From contig CAHJWK010000031.1 in the NCBI GenBank assembly GCA_903642275.1, positions 1 to 38,985 of the forward strand: DNA of 38,985 nucleotides, read 5' to 3'. The notes under the pieces are model-generated. The model had not been told where the DNA came from and made no database searches. It worked only from the letters and a program-made list of their open reading frames with translations. The stretch comes from Chitinophagaceae bacterium (GTDB taxonomy: Bacteria > Bacteroidota > Bacteroidia > Chitinophagales > Chitinophagaceae). The position numbers were made by a program, and so were the translations under genes. Below are positions 1-9,089 of this stretch, piece by piece; the first letter of the stretch is position 1, and each line of letters begins with the position of its first letter.

Positions 1-135
1 CAGGAATAACAGTAACTAAGAAAAAAGCAAACCATAACTTCTTAAAATGTTGCATGCGTGATAATTTGTTTTTATAACGGCATTAGAAAAATAACATGCG
101 AAATACCAATTAGCTATATCCTGAAATATAAGTAA

Positions 136-160
136 GGCTGAATTTTCAGCCATTTTGTTT
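136..160 (+). terminator. Possible rho-independent terminator
   Basis: The stem GGCTGA/TCAGCC (136-141 and 146-151) has an ATTT loop and is followed by ATTTTGTTT. On the plus strand this is the form of an intrinsic terminator, which would suggest that a plus-strand gene ends just before the window. The stem is only 6 bp and no such gene is visible, so the call is tentative. Confidence 0.4.
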
Positions 161-347
161 AAATTTTAATAGGCTGAAAATACATAGACTATTTATCGTT
201 CTCAAAAAAAATTACACTACAATTAGGTTTATAAAGATATTTTTTGCTAACCTTAGACTAAAGACTTTAAATGCGTAAAGGTTTAAATTTGACCACAAGG
301 TATTTAAACAGAATCCAAATAATATTTATTTAGACACCTGGTTTCCA

Positions 348-396
348 TTCGCTCGTACCTCACGAATCCAGACCTTCAAAACATAATTGTGTATTC
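348..396 (+). repeat. Imperfect 49-bp direct repeat, copy 1
   Basis: This 49-base segment aligns without gaps to 511-559, with 39 of 49 positions identical by my count. Both copies begin TTCGCTC and end TATTC and share CCTTCAAAA in the middle. Function is unknown. Confidence 0.7.
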
Positions 397-510
397 CGCT
401 TTATTCTTTCGCTCTTTCATTCATGCTTCCATTCATTTGTTCAATCATAAGCCCAATACAGACTGCTTCAAAATCTGCATAAAATTTACTGAAGCAGAAA
501 AGGGTGTCCT

Positions 511-559
511 TTCGCTCATACTTCACAAAACCACCCCTTCAAAATATCATTGGCTATTC
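511..559 (+). repeat. Imperfect 49-bp direct repeat, copy 2
   Basis: This is the second copy of the repeat at 348-396, in the same orientation and 163 bases downstream. There are 10 mismatches and no indels. The copies may be an old local duplication or two members of a dispersed family. Confidence 0.7.
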
Positions 560-962
560 AACTTCACCTGTTCACAACGGAATGATAATTTTTATCGCAT
601 TGCAAACAAGTGAAGTACAATAGCGAGACACTTCAACGACTTCTTTAAAAACTATACGAGTCAAAAATTAATATCTCAATCATCTTATAAGATACGGCAC
701 TCAAAGCTATTGTGTTGCGCCATCATACGAAAGTCAAGCCTTTGGTTTTAAAGAAAATCTATACCCAACTCAATGCTCAGAGTAAATGTTCGGATGGTGT
801 TCATGATACTGCTTTTGAAACCGTAGCCTTTCTTCTTTACCGTTATTCATGGCTCAATGGTTTTCTTTTTATTGTATAATACCATTTTTTAAACCACCAG
901 TTTTGATATTTATCTCGCCATTTTGAATGCAGCTTTACCAGCTTCAATTTACTGTTCTTCTT

Positions 963-1333
963 TTAAAACAAAGAACCCAATGCATCCATTTCTTTAAACA
1001 TCTGCCTTATATCATCGACAGTATAGTAACGTTGACCGTAACTGCATTCAATACAGTAGTTGATTAAATGTTGCTTTGCAAGGTCTTTACCTTCACGGTT
1101 CCAGCTTCCGCAATCAAGATGTATAGTAAAATCTCTTATCAAATCTTCCGGTGTACGTCCATTAGTTTGCAGAGTAAAAGAAATTAATACGGCAGGAAAA
1201 ATATAAAACTTGCATGGTGTTTATAGGCTCCGGTTTGCCATTTAAGTAAAGGTTTTGCTTTTACTGTTTTTTCATGGTATGTAGTAGTTAATGGTGCCGG
1301 GAAATGACTCAGGGCATCCACATATACATATTG
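963..1333 (-). pseudogene. Frameshifted gene remnant, family not recognised
   Basis: Two overlapping minus-strand frames look like one protein broken by a single-base deletion. The upstream frame runs from 1333 and includes LLKWQTGAYKHHASF; it goes out of frame near a T-run at about 1195-1210. The downstream frame continues FPAVLISFTLQTNGR, then HLDCGSWNREGKDL and YYTVDDIRQMFKEMDALG, and stops at 963-965. Adding one T to the run would join them into about 124 codons. No start codon remains, because stops precede the open part at 1334-1336. Composition resembles real coding sequence with several Cys and Trp, but I cannot name the family. It may be the tail of a lost accessory gene. Confidence 0.55.
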
Positions 1334-1417
1334 TTACAACCAATATTAAAAAAAGAAGAGATTCTAAGACAAGATGTTCAAAAATGGAACAACTTGATTT
1401 TTAACAGGTTAATTAAG

Positions 1418-1458
1418 GTTTGGTGAATAAATATTTAAGAAATATTTACTCGCCAAAC
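1418..1458. repeat. Long hairpin, 19-bp arms, 3-base loop
   Basis: The arms 1418-1436 (GTTTGGTGAATAAATATTT) and 1440-1458 are inverted copies with two imperfections (one G:T-type and one A:C-type pair) around the loop AAG. The hairpin lies 3' of tRNA-Ser on its transcribed strand, so it could be part of transcription termination or a small palindromic repeat element. No T-run follows directly on either strand. Confidence 0.7.
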
Positions 1459-1478
1459 AGCTCACAGGAATTTTAATA

Positions 1479-1510
1479 TATTTTAATACTATTTGAATAG
1501 TATTAAAATA
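1479..1510. repeat. Perfect 15-bp inverted repeat
   Basis: The arms TATTTTAATACTATT (1479-1493) and its reverse complement (1496-1510) flank a 2-base centre TG. The element is entirely AT-rich apart from one C:G pair per arm. It lies 58 bases past the 3' end of tRNA-Ser and 20 bases from the hairpin at 1418-1458. It may be an operator-like palindrome or a terminator hairpin. Confidence 0.75.
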
Positions 1511-1568
1511 AAAAATCCACAAAATTAATGATTTGAAGGTTTCTGATACATTTTGATAAGCTATCCAG

Positions 1569-1657
1569 CGGTGAGGGAGGGATTCGAACCCTCGGTACAG
1601 TTTAACCCGTACGGCAGTTTAGCAAACTACTGGTTTGAGCCGCTCACCCACCTCACC
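1569..1657 (-). tRNA. tRNA-Ser (anticodon GCT)
   Basis: The reverse complement folds as a class II tRNA. The acceptor arms GGTGAGG (5', at 1651-1657) and CCTCACC (3', at 1570-1576) pair fully, followed by a G discriminator at 1569. The anticodon loop TTTGCTAAA gives anticodon GCT (reads AGC/AGU). A long variable arm and the T-loop GGTTCGAATCC are present, as expected for serine tRNAs. CCA is not encoded and would be added after transcription. A consensus promoter lies just upstream at 1675-1705. Confidence 0.97.
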
Positions 1658-1674
1658 TTAGTTTTAAAGGAGCG

Positions 1675-1705
1675 CAAAAATAGGCTGAAATTACACACAA
1701 CCAAA
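1675..1705 (-). promoter_or_regulatory. Bacteroidota-type promoter of tRNA-Ser
   Basis: Read on the minus strand, TTTG (1702-1705) is followed by exactly 19 bases and then TATTTTTG (1675-1682), which fits the primary sigma-factor consensus of this phylum (TTTG and TAnnTTTG). The predicted start lies about 10 bases upstream of the tRNA 5' end, giving a very short leader. Confidence 0.8.
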
Positions 1706-1742
1706 GTGAAATTACTTCCGCTTTAAGCGAATTAATAATTTT

Positions 1743-2255
1743 TTATTTTTCATTTACGATAGAGTTATCATTATCATCTGTCACTGCTGTAAGCAAATCT
1801 TCATTATTACTGTTTACTGTTATTTTGTCTCCAAGTGTTGTATGTGTATCAAGTTCAAGTGGCATAACTTTCTCATTTTTTGTTGAAGAATCATCTTCAT
1901 TTTCTTTTTCCTCTTCTGTTTTAAGCTCGTTATCGTCATCGGTAAAAAAACCGTTATCATCTTCGGTTGTTACTTCATCATCTGTATCCTCTTCCATATC
2001 TAAATTCTCTTCTGCATCTAAATCATTATCTTCATCCAGATTATCATCTTCATTAACTTCAAATGTATCAGCATCTTCATCATCATCGGTATCATTTGTC
2101 GTATCATCTTCACCTAAATCAATATCATCTTCTTCTTCCTCAATCTCATCATCCGCAGGATCAGCATCTCCATTTTCTTCTGCTAAAAAATTAATGTGTT
2201 TGTCACGATTAGCTTCAAAGGGTGCTTCAAGGTGACGATCTTGTTGTGTTTTCAT
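1743..2255 (-). CDS. Highly acidic small hypothetical protein
   Basis: This encodes 170 residues with no named domain I recognise. The first ~30 residues are ordinary and polar (DRHLEAPFEANRDKHINF). From about residue 28 to 125 the chain is mostly Asp and Glu, in runs such as EIEEEEDD and DDDEDAD mixed with Asn and Thr; the tail is Asp/Asn/Ser/Thr-rich. It has no signal peptide, membrane segment or Cys, so it is probably cytosolic and largely disordered, perhaps binding cations or basic proteins (inference). Short acidic proteins of this sort occur in related genomes in my recollection, with the N-terminus as the better conserved part. It starts at an ATG 91 bases downstream of icmF. The Ser-rich open frame on the opposite strand is only its antisense image. 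Confidence 0.7.
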   Translation of the reverse strand: MKTQQDRHLEAPFEANRDKHINFLAEENGDADPADDEIEEEEDDIDLGEDDTTNDTDDDEDADTFEVNEDDNLDEDNDLDAEENLDMEEDTDDEVTTEDDNGFFTDDDNELKTEEEKENEDDSSTKNEKVMPLELDTHTTLGDKITVNSNNEDLLTAVTDDNDNSIVNEK

Positions 2256-2346
2256 AAATTTTTATTTATGATTATAACACTAACATTATGCCATCAGTTT
2301 ACAATGCCAAGATATAATAAATGCTTATGTAAAAAGGTTAATCGGT

Positions 2347-5300
2347 TTACATATTACGGCGGTATTGGCCGCCTACTTCGTATAGCGCATGTGTAATTTG
2401 CCCGAGTGAACAATATTTTACGGTTTCCATTAATGCTTCAAACAGGTTAGCATTATTAATGGCAACTGTCTTTAATTTTTGTAAAAATGTTGCGCTTTTA
2501 GTTTCATTGCGTTTATGAAAATCCTGCAGGTTAATTATCTGTTGTTCTTTTTCTTCTGTTGTTGAACGAATAACTTCTGACGGTGTAATTGTTGGTGACC
2601 CATTTTTATTCAGAAAAGTATTTACGCCAATCAATGGTAATTCACCGGTTGATTTTTGCATTTCATACAGCATGCTTTCTTCCTGAATTTTATTGCGCTG
2701 ATACATTCTTTCCATTGCGCCCAATACGCCACCTCGGTCTGTTAAACGATCAAATTCTGTAAGCACTGCTTCTTCAACTAAGTCAGTCAATTCTTCAATA
2801 GCAAAACTTCCCTGTATAAAATTTTCCGTTTTAGCTGAACCCAATTCACGATTAATAATTAATTGTATTGCCATTGCCCGGCGCACACTTTCTTCTGTTG
2901 GTGTTGTAATAGCTTCATCATAAGCATTTGTATGTAATGAATTACAGTTATCATAAATCGCATACAAAGCCTGCAGTGTTGTACGTATATCATTGAAATC
3001 AATTTCCTGTGCATGTAGTGAGCGTCCTGAAGTTTGTATATGATATTTTAATTTTTGTGAACGATCATTGGCTTTGTATTTATACTTCATTGCTTTTGCC
3101 CAAATGCGTCTTGCCACACGGCCAATCACACTGTATTCCGCATCCATTCCATTACTAAAAAAGAAAGAAAGGTTTGGCGCAAAATCATCTATGTTCATGC
3201 CGCGGCTTAAATAGTATTCAACATAAGTGAAACCGTTTGATAATGTAAACGCAAGTTGTGTTATTGGATTAGCACCGGCTTCCGCAATATGATAACCACT
3301 AATAGAAACGCTATAAAAATTTCTTACTTTTTGATCAATGAAATATTGCTGCACATCACCCATTAATTTTAATGCAAACTCAGTAGAAAAGATGCAGGTA
3401 TTTTGCGCCTGGTCTTCTTTTAAAATATCAGCCTGTACCGTTCCTCTAACCTGTGCCAATGTTGATGCTTTTATTTTTTCATACACATCTTTCGGCAACA
3501 CTTTATCACCGCTTAAACCAAGCAGCTTCAAACCTAATCCATTGTTGCCTTCGGGTAATTTTTCCGGTGAAGATGAATTGTAATAAGAAGGCTTTGTTTG
3601 ACATAAAAACTTATCCTGCAATTGACTATTAACCATTGACCACTGACCATTTCCTTCAATCCATTTCTCGCACTGCTGATCAATTGCTGCATTCATAAAG
3701 AACGCAAGAATGATTGGCGCAGGCCCGTTGATCGTCATGCTTACGGAAGTTTTTGCATCGCATAAATCAAAACCACTGTATAGTTTTTTTGCATCATCAA
3801 CCGTTGCAATACTTACGCCGGCGTTACCAATTTTTCCATAAATATCAGGCCGGTGATCAGGATTTTCCCCATACAATGTAACACTGTCAAATGCAGTTGA
3901 TAATCTTTTTGCCGGCTGATCCAGTGAAACATAATGAAAACGTTTATTGGTACGTTCAGGTCCGCCTTCGCCTGCAAACATTCTTGTTGGATCCTCACCT
4001 TGCCTTTTCAATTCAAAAACGCCGGCAGTAAATGGAAATTCACCCGGAACATTTTCCTGCAGTTGCCATTTTAAAATATCACCCCAGTCTTTATATTTTG
4101 GCAGAACAAGCTTTGGAATTTTTGTGCCGCTTAATGATGTAGTTATCAATGATTGTTTGATGACCTTATCACGAACGGTATATTCAAAAAAAGCTGCGCT
4201 GTATTTTTTTTGTAATGATGTCCAGTTATCAATTAATTTTTTGCATTTGAGATGAAGTTGATCCTGATACTTTTTTTGTAATGATTTTAATTCATCAACA
4301 TCATTCATCTTATCTTCCTTTAATACACCTTCAATTTTATATAACTTAGATGAAATTGTGCATTGTTCTTCTACCCAGGTATCATACGCTTTATTGCTTT
4401 CTGAAATTTCAGAAAGGTAACGCACTCGCTTGGGCGGAATAATTAATAATTTTGAAGTGCTGTCATTTATATGATACAATTCAATGTTACCAAAGTCAAC
4501 TTTTGTTTTTTCTTCGACAGTAAGCATAACCTTTTCAAACAACTCATTAACGCCAGCATCATTAAATTGAGATGCAATCGTTCCTACAACCGGCAAGTTT
4601 TCGTTCTTCGCTTCCCATAAATTACGATTGCGTTTATATTGTTTGCGCACATCATTTAACGCATCCAATGCACCCGCCTTGTCAAATTTGTTGATGCAAA
4701 CAATGTCTGCATAATCCAACATGTTTATTTTTTCCAGTTGAGATGCAGCGCCGTATTCAGGGGTCATAACGTACATGCTTACATCACAATAATCTAAAAT
4801 AGAAGCATCGCTTTGGCCAACACCTGCACTTTCTAAAATAATAAAATCAAAACCGGCTGCTTTACATGTGTTTAAAGCATATTTAACCGCACCGCTTAAC
4901 GCAATGTTATCATCACGGGTTGCAAGGCTGCGCATATAGGCACGTGGATGCGAAATTGAATTCATTCTTATTCTATCACCCAACAAAGCGCCGCCGGTTT
5001 TTTTGCGGGATGGATCAACTGAAACAACAGCAATTGTTTTATTTTGATAAGTATTTAAATAGCGACGAACAATTTCATCCATTACAGAAGATTTACCTGC
5101 GCCACCGGTGCCGGTAATACCAAGAACAGGAATTATTGTTGACTGATGACCATTGAATGTTAACTGTTGACCATTCTCAGCATTCGTAATTTTTCTTGCA
5201 ATATTCCTGATGTCTTTTACTTCGCCAAGTGTCATCAGGTTTTTATAAACACCGTTTCCGTTTAAGCTAAAATCACAGGAACAGAGAAGGTCTTCAATCA

Positions 5301-5691
5301 TTCCTTCAAGCCCCATCTTTCTGCCATCATCAGGCGAATAAATTCTTGTGATACCATAATCCTGCAATTCATTTATTTCCTGTGGAAGAATAGTGCCGCC
5401 GCCGCCACCGAAAATTTTTATATGTCCACATCCATTTTCGTCCAGCAAATCTTTCATGTATTTAAAGAACTCGATATGACCACCCTGGTAAGATGTGATT
5501 GCGATTCCTTGTACATCTTCCTCAATGGCGCATTCAACAATTTCTTTTACGCTGCGATTATGGCCGAGATGAATGATCTCTGCTCCTTTGCTTTGTAGAA
5601 TGCGACGCATAATATTTATGGCTGCATCATGACCATCAAACAAAGAAGTGGCAGTAACTATGCGGATTTTATGTTGTGGCAAGTAGTTCAT
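2347..5691 (-). CDS. icmF: Fused isobutyryl-CoA mutase (IcmF)
   Basis: A 1114-residue adenosylcobalamin enzyme that interconverts isobutyryl-CoA and n-butyryl-CoA (sometimes related acyl-CoAs), fused to its own G-protein chaperone. The order fits IcmF. The B12-binding domain (about 8-140) has the cobalt-ligand motif DGHDAA with His21, then SYQGGH and a GGGGG turn. The MeaB-like GTPase (about 185-400) has the P-loop [12 protein letters not shown]. The mutase barrel (about 560-1100) contains [27 protein letters not shown] and [15 protein letters not shown] has Phe where methylmalonyl-CoA mutase has its substrate-binding Tyr, and the [14 protein letters not shown] segment is of IcmF type; both argue against methylmalonyl-CoA mutase. 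Length is slightly above usual because of two loop insertions built from 7-base repeats (3622-3649 and 5139-5173). Cytosolic; likely role is branched-chain or short-chain acyl-CoA metabolism. Confidence 0.93.
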   Translation of the reverse strand: MNYLPQHKIRIVTATSLFDGHDAAINIMRRILQSKGAEIIHLGHNRSVKEIVECAIEEDVQGIAITSYQGGHIEFFKYMKDLLDENGCGHIKIFGGGGGTILPQEINELQDYGITRIYSPDDGRKMGLEGMIEDLLCSCDFSLNGNGVYKNLMTLGEVKDIRNIARKITNAENGQQLTFNGHQSTIIPVLGITGTGGAGKSSVMDEIVRRYLNTYQNKTIAVVSVDPSRKKTGGALLGDRIRMNSISHPRAYMRSLATRDDNIALSGAVKYALNTCKAAGFDFIILESAGVGQSDASILDYCDVSMYVMTPEYGAASQLEKINMLDYADIVCINKFDKAGALDALNDVRKQYKRNRNLWEAKNENLPVVGTIASQFNDAGVNELFEKVMLTVEEKTKVDFGNIELYHINDSTSKLLIIPPKRVRYLSEISESNKAYDTWVEEQCTISSKLYKIEGVLKEDKMNDVDELKSLQKKYQDQLHLKCKKLIDNWTSLQKKYSAAFFEYTVRDKVIKQSLITTSLSGTKIPKLVLPKYKDWGDILKWQLQENVPGEFPFTAGVFELKRQGEDPTRMFAGEGGPERTNKRFHYVSLDQPAKRLSTAFDSVTLYGENPDHRPDIYGKIGNAGVSIATVDDAKKLYSGFDLCDAKTSVSMTINGPAPIILAFFMNAAIDQQCEKWIEGNGQWSMVNSQLQDKFLCQTKPSYYNSSSPEKLPEGNNGLGLKLLGLSGDKVLPKDVYEKIKASTLAQVRGTVQADILKEDQAQNTCIFSTEFALKLMGDVQQYFIDQKVRNFYSVSISGYHIAEAGANPITQLAFTLSNGFTYVEYYLSRGMNIDDFAPNLSFFFSNGMDAEYSVIGRVARRIWAKAMKYKYKANDRSQKLKYHIQTSGRSLHAQEIDFNDIRTTLQALYAIYDNCNSLHTNAYDEAITTPTEESVRRAMAIQLIINRELGSAKTENFIQGSFAIEELTDLVEEAVLTEFDRLTDRGGVLGAMERMYQRNKIQEESMLYEMQKSTGELPLIGVNTFLNKNGSPTITPSEVIRSTTEEKEQQIINLQDFHKRNETKSATFLQKLKTVAINNANLFEALMETVKYCSLGQITHALYEVGGQYRRNM
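3622..3649. repeat. Heptanucleotide tandem repeat inside icmF, 4 units
   Basis: On the plus strand four consecutive 7-base units fit the consensus TTGACCA with one or two changes each. They encode part of a loop (around residues 681-690, [11 protein letters not shown]) between conserved mutase blocks. The unit is the same as at 5139-5173 in the same gene. Confidence 0.75.
5139..5173. repeat. Heptanucleotide tandem repeat inside icmF, 5 units
   Basis: Five consecutive 7-base units fit the consensus TTGACYR on the plus strand; the last is TTGACCA, identical to a unit at 3636-3642. It encodes the linker between the B12 domain and the GTPase (around residues 173-185), where length variation is likely tolerated. 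Confidence 0.75.
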
Positions 5692-5911
5692 TTATATACT
5701 CAAAATTAACCTGTTTAATAATGTAAACTGTAAGTTGGTTATAGAGTATTTTATAAAGATTTTAAGTGTCATTATTACAAATATTCTTAGCTAAGCATCA
5801 AAAACGTCGAATTTGTTGTTTATATATTCTGTACTGATTGCTATTTTTCTTTCAGAAAATTTCTATAATATCGCACAGGTAAAATATGTATAGATCATTT
5901 AAGACTAACTT

Positions 5912-8900
5912 ATGAGTAAACTTCACAACACTGTAAAAACCTATGTTGCAATTTGTTTTTTATCAGTTTTAATCCTCTTGTGTTTTGCAAGTAATAGTTA
6001 TAGCCAAAATGCATTAAGCAAAATTACAGGTACAGTAACTGATTCTTTAGGCCAGGCGCTTTCTTTGGTAAGCGTTCAGGTTAAAGGTTCCAAAGCTGCT
6101 ACAACTACAAACCAACAGGGTGTTTTTGAATTAAACACAGATGCAAATGCAACACTTGTTTTTTCTTATATCGGGTTTACATCAAAACAAATAAAACTGA
6201 ATGGAGAAACTACCGTCAACGTTTATTTATCGCAAACTTCTAATTCTTTAGGAGATGTGGTTGTAACTGCTTTAGGTGTTACAAAACAAAAACGCGCTTT
6301 AGGGTATTCGGTAACTGAAGTAAAAGGTTCAACACTTACAGAAGCACGTGAAAATAGTTTTGTAAACGGACTTGAAGGCAAGATTGCGGGGGTTAACGTT
6401 AGTGGTGTTGGCGCTGGTCCTAATAGCGCCTCAAATGTTATTATTCGTGGCATTACATCTCTAACGGGTGATAACCAGCCTTTGTATGTTATAAACGGTG
6501 TTCCCCTGGTAAACAATAACTATGCTACCACTGATGTGGGAGGAGGATATGGCGGTAAAGATGGTGGTGATGGAATTGGTGATATAAATCCTGATGATAT
6601 TGAAACTATTTCTGTTTTAAAAGGCGCTGCTGCAACTGCTTTATACGGTTATCGCGGCGAAAAAGGTGTTGTATTAATCACTACAAAAAAAGGCAAAAGC
6701 GGAACCGGTGTTGGTGTTGAGGTAAATTCTAATTATGTTATTGAAAAAGTTATTGACCACACTAATTTTCAAACGGTATATGGACAAGGTTATAATGGTG
6801 TGAAGCCGGTTAACGCAGCAGATGCGCTTGGCTCGATGGAATCAAGTTGGGGTGGCAAGCTTGATGGTTCGCTTACACCACAATTCGATGGTGTGTCAAG
6901 ACCTTATTCCGCTGTTGCAAAAGGCAATCTTCAACGTTTTTACATAGATGGCAAAGCTGCTACCAACACAGTTGCTTTTAGCAAAGGTTTTGGTGATGCA
7001 GGCTCAACGCGTTTTTCAGCAAGTTATCTAAATGATAACAGCTATGTTCCAAACGCCGGTCTTGAACGTTATACATTTTCTCAAACAACAAATCTGAATT
7101 TAGACAAACATTTATCATTAGATCTTTCATCCCAATACATTACAGAATATACGAAGAATGCTCCTAACGTTGCTGATGCAGTTGGCAATCTTAACTGGGG
7201 TCCAACTTTTGTTCCCCCAAATATTAATATAAAAACATTAGCAGGGCCAAATGGTGATGGTACAACAGCACAAGGCACAGAGTTAAATCCCTTTGCAGAC
7301 GTTTATACTACCAATCCTTATTTTTCAGCATACAAATTTAAAGGTGCCATTCGCCGTAACCGTTTTATTGGTTCTGCCAACTTAAAATACTCTTTTGATA
7401 ACGGGCTTTATTTTACAGCACAGGTAGCAGATGATTATGTAAACGATCGTAACACAAACGTTGAACCGATAGGAACCGGATATCTTGTTGATAACGGTGT
7501 TAACGGAGATATGAGTGAACAGAATGTGAAGCAAACCGAATTAAATATTGATGTTACCGCCGGTAAAAATATAAATATAACAAAAGACCTTAAGGTTGAT
7601 CTGCTGCTTGGTGGTAATTACAGGAAGTCAAAAGAAGAATACGTAACTGCATTCGGACAAAACTTCAATATTCCATTCTTATACATTATCAGCAATCTTG
7701 CAAATCTTACAGATGGTTATGATCTCTTTCATTCAGAATATGAATCAATATATGGAAGCGCAGATTTTGCCTATAAAAATTATGCTTACTTAACTGTAAC
7801 AGGCAGGAATGACTGGTATTCTACATTGGCGCCTGGTAAAACGAATTACTTATATCCATCAGTAAGTGGCTCATTTGTATTTTCTGAACTATTACATATT
7901 CCCAATATGGATTTGGGAAAGTTAAGATTAAGCTATGCAGAAGTTGGTGGCGAGGCAGAAGGTGCTTATCAAACTTTGCAAACTTATGGTGTGCAATCAG
8001 CAACACTACAAGTGCCAAACGGCTCATTCCCTATTGGTTTTGCAGGTGATTATGGTAATCACCAGGTTCCAAACAGCGACCTTGTACCTTCATCAAGAAA
8101 AGAGTTTGAAATTGGCACAGAAATGCATTTTTTTCAAAACAAATTAAATTTTGATTTAGCCGTTTATGAGAAAAAAGTTATCAATGACATTGTTCCTGTT
8201 AGTGTAGATTATTCATCAGGATATCAAAGGGCACTTTTAAATGTAGGCAACATTCGCTATAATGGTATTGAGCTTGAAACCGGCGGTACTGCGTTCAGCA
8301 ATAAAAATTTTAGCTGGAACATTGATTTTAACGGCAGCTATACAGGCGGTAAAGTTTTATACTTAGGTGGTCAGCCTTTCATTACACTTGGCCTTGCAAC
8401 ACCAGACTGGCTTGATAACGGTGACCAAAGTTTGGCTTCGCATGTGCAGCAAATAGTGGGTAAATCACCCAATCAGTTAATAGCACTCTCACCGGCTACT
8501 GACAGTAAAGGAAAAATTATTATAAATCCTGAATATGGTTCGCCAGACCCTTCAGTTTCTACGTTTAAAGATTATGGTAATGCAATAGCACCTTTATCTG
8601 CAGGCATTACAAACACATTTAAGTACAAACATTTTTCGTTTTCATTTTTGGTTGATGGAAAGTTTGGCGGCAAAATATTTTCTAACACAAATCTTGTTGC
8701 GTATGTACAAGGTCTTTCAAAAGAAACAGTTACCGGCAGAGATAAAACGTATGGTACAGATGCACTTGCACCTTCGCAATATTACGGCAACTGGGCTAAT
8801 GCTGACCAGGGGCTTTTTATTTATAATGCTGATTTTATAAAATGCAGGCAATTGATTTTTGGTTATGATTTTCCTGCTACGATGTTTCATCATAAAATAC

Positions 8901-9070
8901 AAGGCATAAGGTTAAGCTTTGTAATGAGAAACGTTGCTACTTTATTAAAGCATACGCCGAATATTGATCCTGAATCAAGTTACTCTGCTTCCATTTATTC
9001 TTTTGGCTTAGAATCAGCAGAAGTTCCTTATTCAAGAACATACGGTTTTAATTTAAACATCAAACTTTAA
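5912..9070 (+). CDS. SusC/RagA-family TonB-dependent outer-membrane transporter
   Basis: This 1052-residue protein is the barrel of an outer-membrane importer that takes up bound oligomers with TonB energy. Residues 1-32 are a signal peptide ending SYSQ. A carboxypeptidase-regulatory-like beta-sandwich (about 37-110, ITGTVTDSLGQAL) is followed by the SusC signature region and plug (about 115-240, GDVVVTALG and VIIRGITS, ending GVVLITTKKG). The rest is a beta-barrel that ends RTYGFNLNIKL, a typical outer-membrane terminal strand. The ATG is preceded by a 220-base divergent intergenic region shared with icmF. susD follows after 19 bases, so the two form a pair. No anti-sigma factor or hybrid sensor gene adjoins it, and the ligand cannot be read from the sequence. 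Confidence 0.95.
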   Translation: MSKLHNTVKTYVAICFLSVLILLCFASNSYSQNALSKITGTVTDSLGQALSLVSVQVKGSKAATTTNQQGVFELNTDANATLVFSYIGFTSKQIKLNGETTVNVYLSQTSNSLGDVVVTALGVTKQKRALGYSVTEVKGSTLTEARENSFVNGLEGKIAGVNVSGVGAGPNSASNVIIRGITSLTGDNQPLYVINGVPLVNNNYATTDVGGGYGGKDGGDGIGDINPDDIETISVLKGAAATALYGYRGEKGVVLITTKKGKSGTGVGVEVNSNYVIEKVIDHTNFQTVYGQGYNGVKPVNAADALGSMESSWGGKLDGSLTPQFDGVSRPYSAVAKGNLQRFYIDGKAATNTVAFSKGFGDAGSTRFSASYLNDNSYVPNAGLERYTFSQTTNLNLDKHLSLDLSSQYITEYTKNAPNVADAVGNLNWGPTFVPPNINIKTLAGPNGDGTTAQGTELNPFADVYTTNPYFSAYKFKGAIRRNRFIGSANLKYSFDNGLYFTAQVADDYVNDRNTNVEPIGTGYLVDNGVNGDMSEQNVKQTELNIDVTAGKNINITKDLKVDLLLGGNYRKSKEEYVTAFGQNFNIPFLYIISNLANLTDGYDLFHSEYESIYGSADFAYKNYAYLTVTGRNDWYSTLAPGKTNYLYPSVSGSFVFSELLHIPNMDLGKLRLSYAEVGGEAEGAYQTLQTYGVQSATLQVPNGSFPIGFAGDYGNHQVPNSDLVPSSRKEFEIGTEMHFFQNKLNFDLAVYEKKVINDIVPVSVDYSSGYQRALLNVGNIRYNGIELETGGTAFSNKNFSWNIDFNGSYTGGKVLYLGGQPFITLGLATPDWLDNGDQSLASHVQQIVGKSPNQLIALSPATDSKGKIIINPEYGSPDPSVSTFKDYGNAIAPLSAGITNTFKYKHFSFSFLVDGKFGGKIFSNTNLVAYVQGLSKETVTGRDKTYGTDALAPSQYYGNWANADQGLFIYNADFIKCRQLIFGYDFPATMFHHKIQGIRLSFVMRNVATLLKHTPNIDPESSYSASIYSFGLESAEVPYSRTYGFNLNIKL

Positions 9071-9089
9071 TTACTTTTATTCAGATAGT

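Larger units (their letters stand above)
1..962. other. Stretch without a recognisable intact gene
   Basis: No open frame here has a start, length and composition that I would defend as a gene. An open frame at 389-613 (+) encodes a low-complexity, unrecognisable 74-residue peptide and overlaps an imperfect direct repeat, so I do not call it. Around 691-879 both strands carry short open stretches with plausible composition (about 60 codons on plus, about 30 on minus) but neither has a convincing start. The region looks like decayed DNA. It also holds a terminator-like hairpin at 136-160. Confidence 0.6.

Noticed and set aside
348-559. CRISPR array
   Set aside because: There are only two diverged copies with a 114-base gap, no further repeats and no cas gene in the window.
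389-613. Plus-strand open frame of 74 codons
   Set aside because: It has low-complexity composition, no recognisable domain and no clear promoter, and it overlaps a direct repeat in decayed DNA.
1825-2235. Plus-strand open frame encoding a Ser/Val-rich 136-residue peptide
   Set aside because: It is the antisense image of the Asp/Glu-rich gene at 1743-2255; GAT/GAA-type codons read backwards give TC-rich Ser codons.
2347-5691. Methylmalonyl-CoA mutase
   Set aside because: The fused B12 domain, GTPase and mutase order and the Phe in PFTAG fit IcmF; methylmalonyl-CoA mutase has no internal GTPase domain and has Tyr at that site.
5701-5708. TAATTTTG as a -7 box for icmF
   Set aside because: It lies only ten bases from the start codon and I find no TTTG at the right distance upstream.
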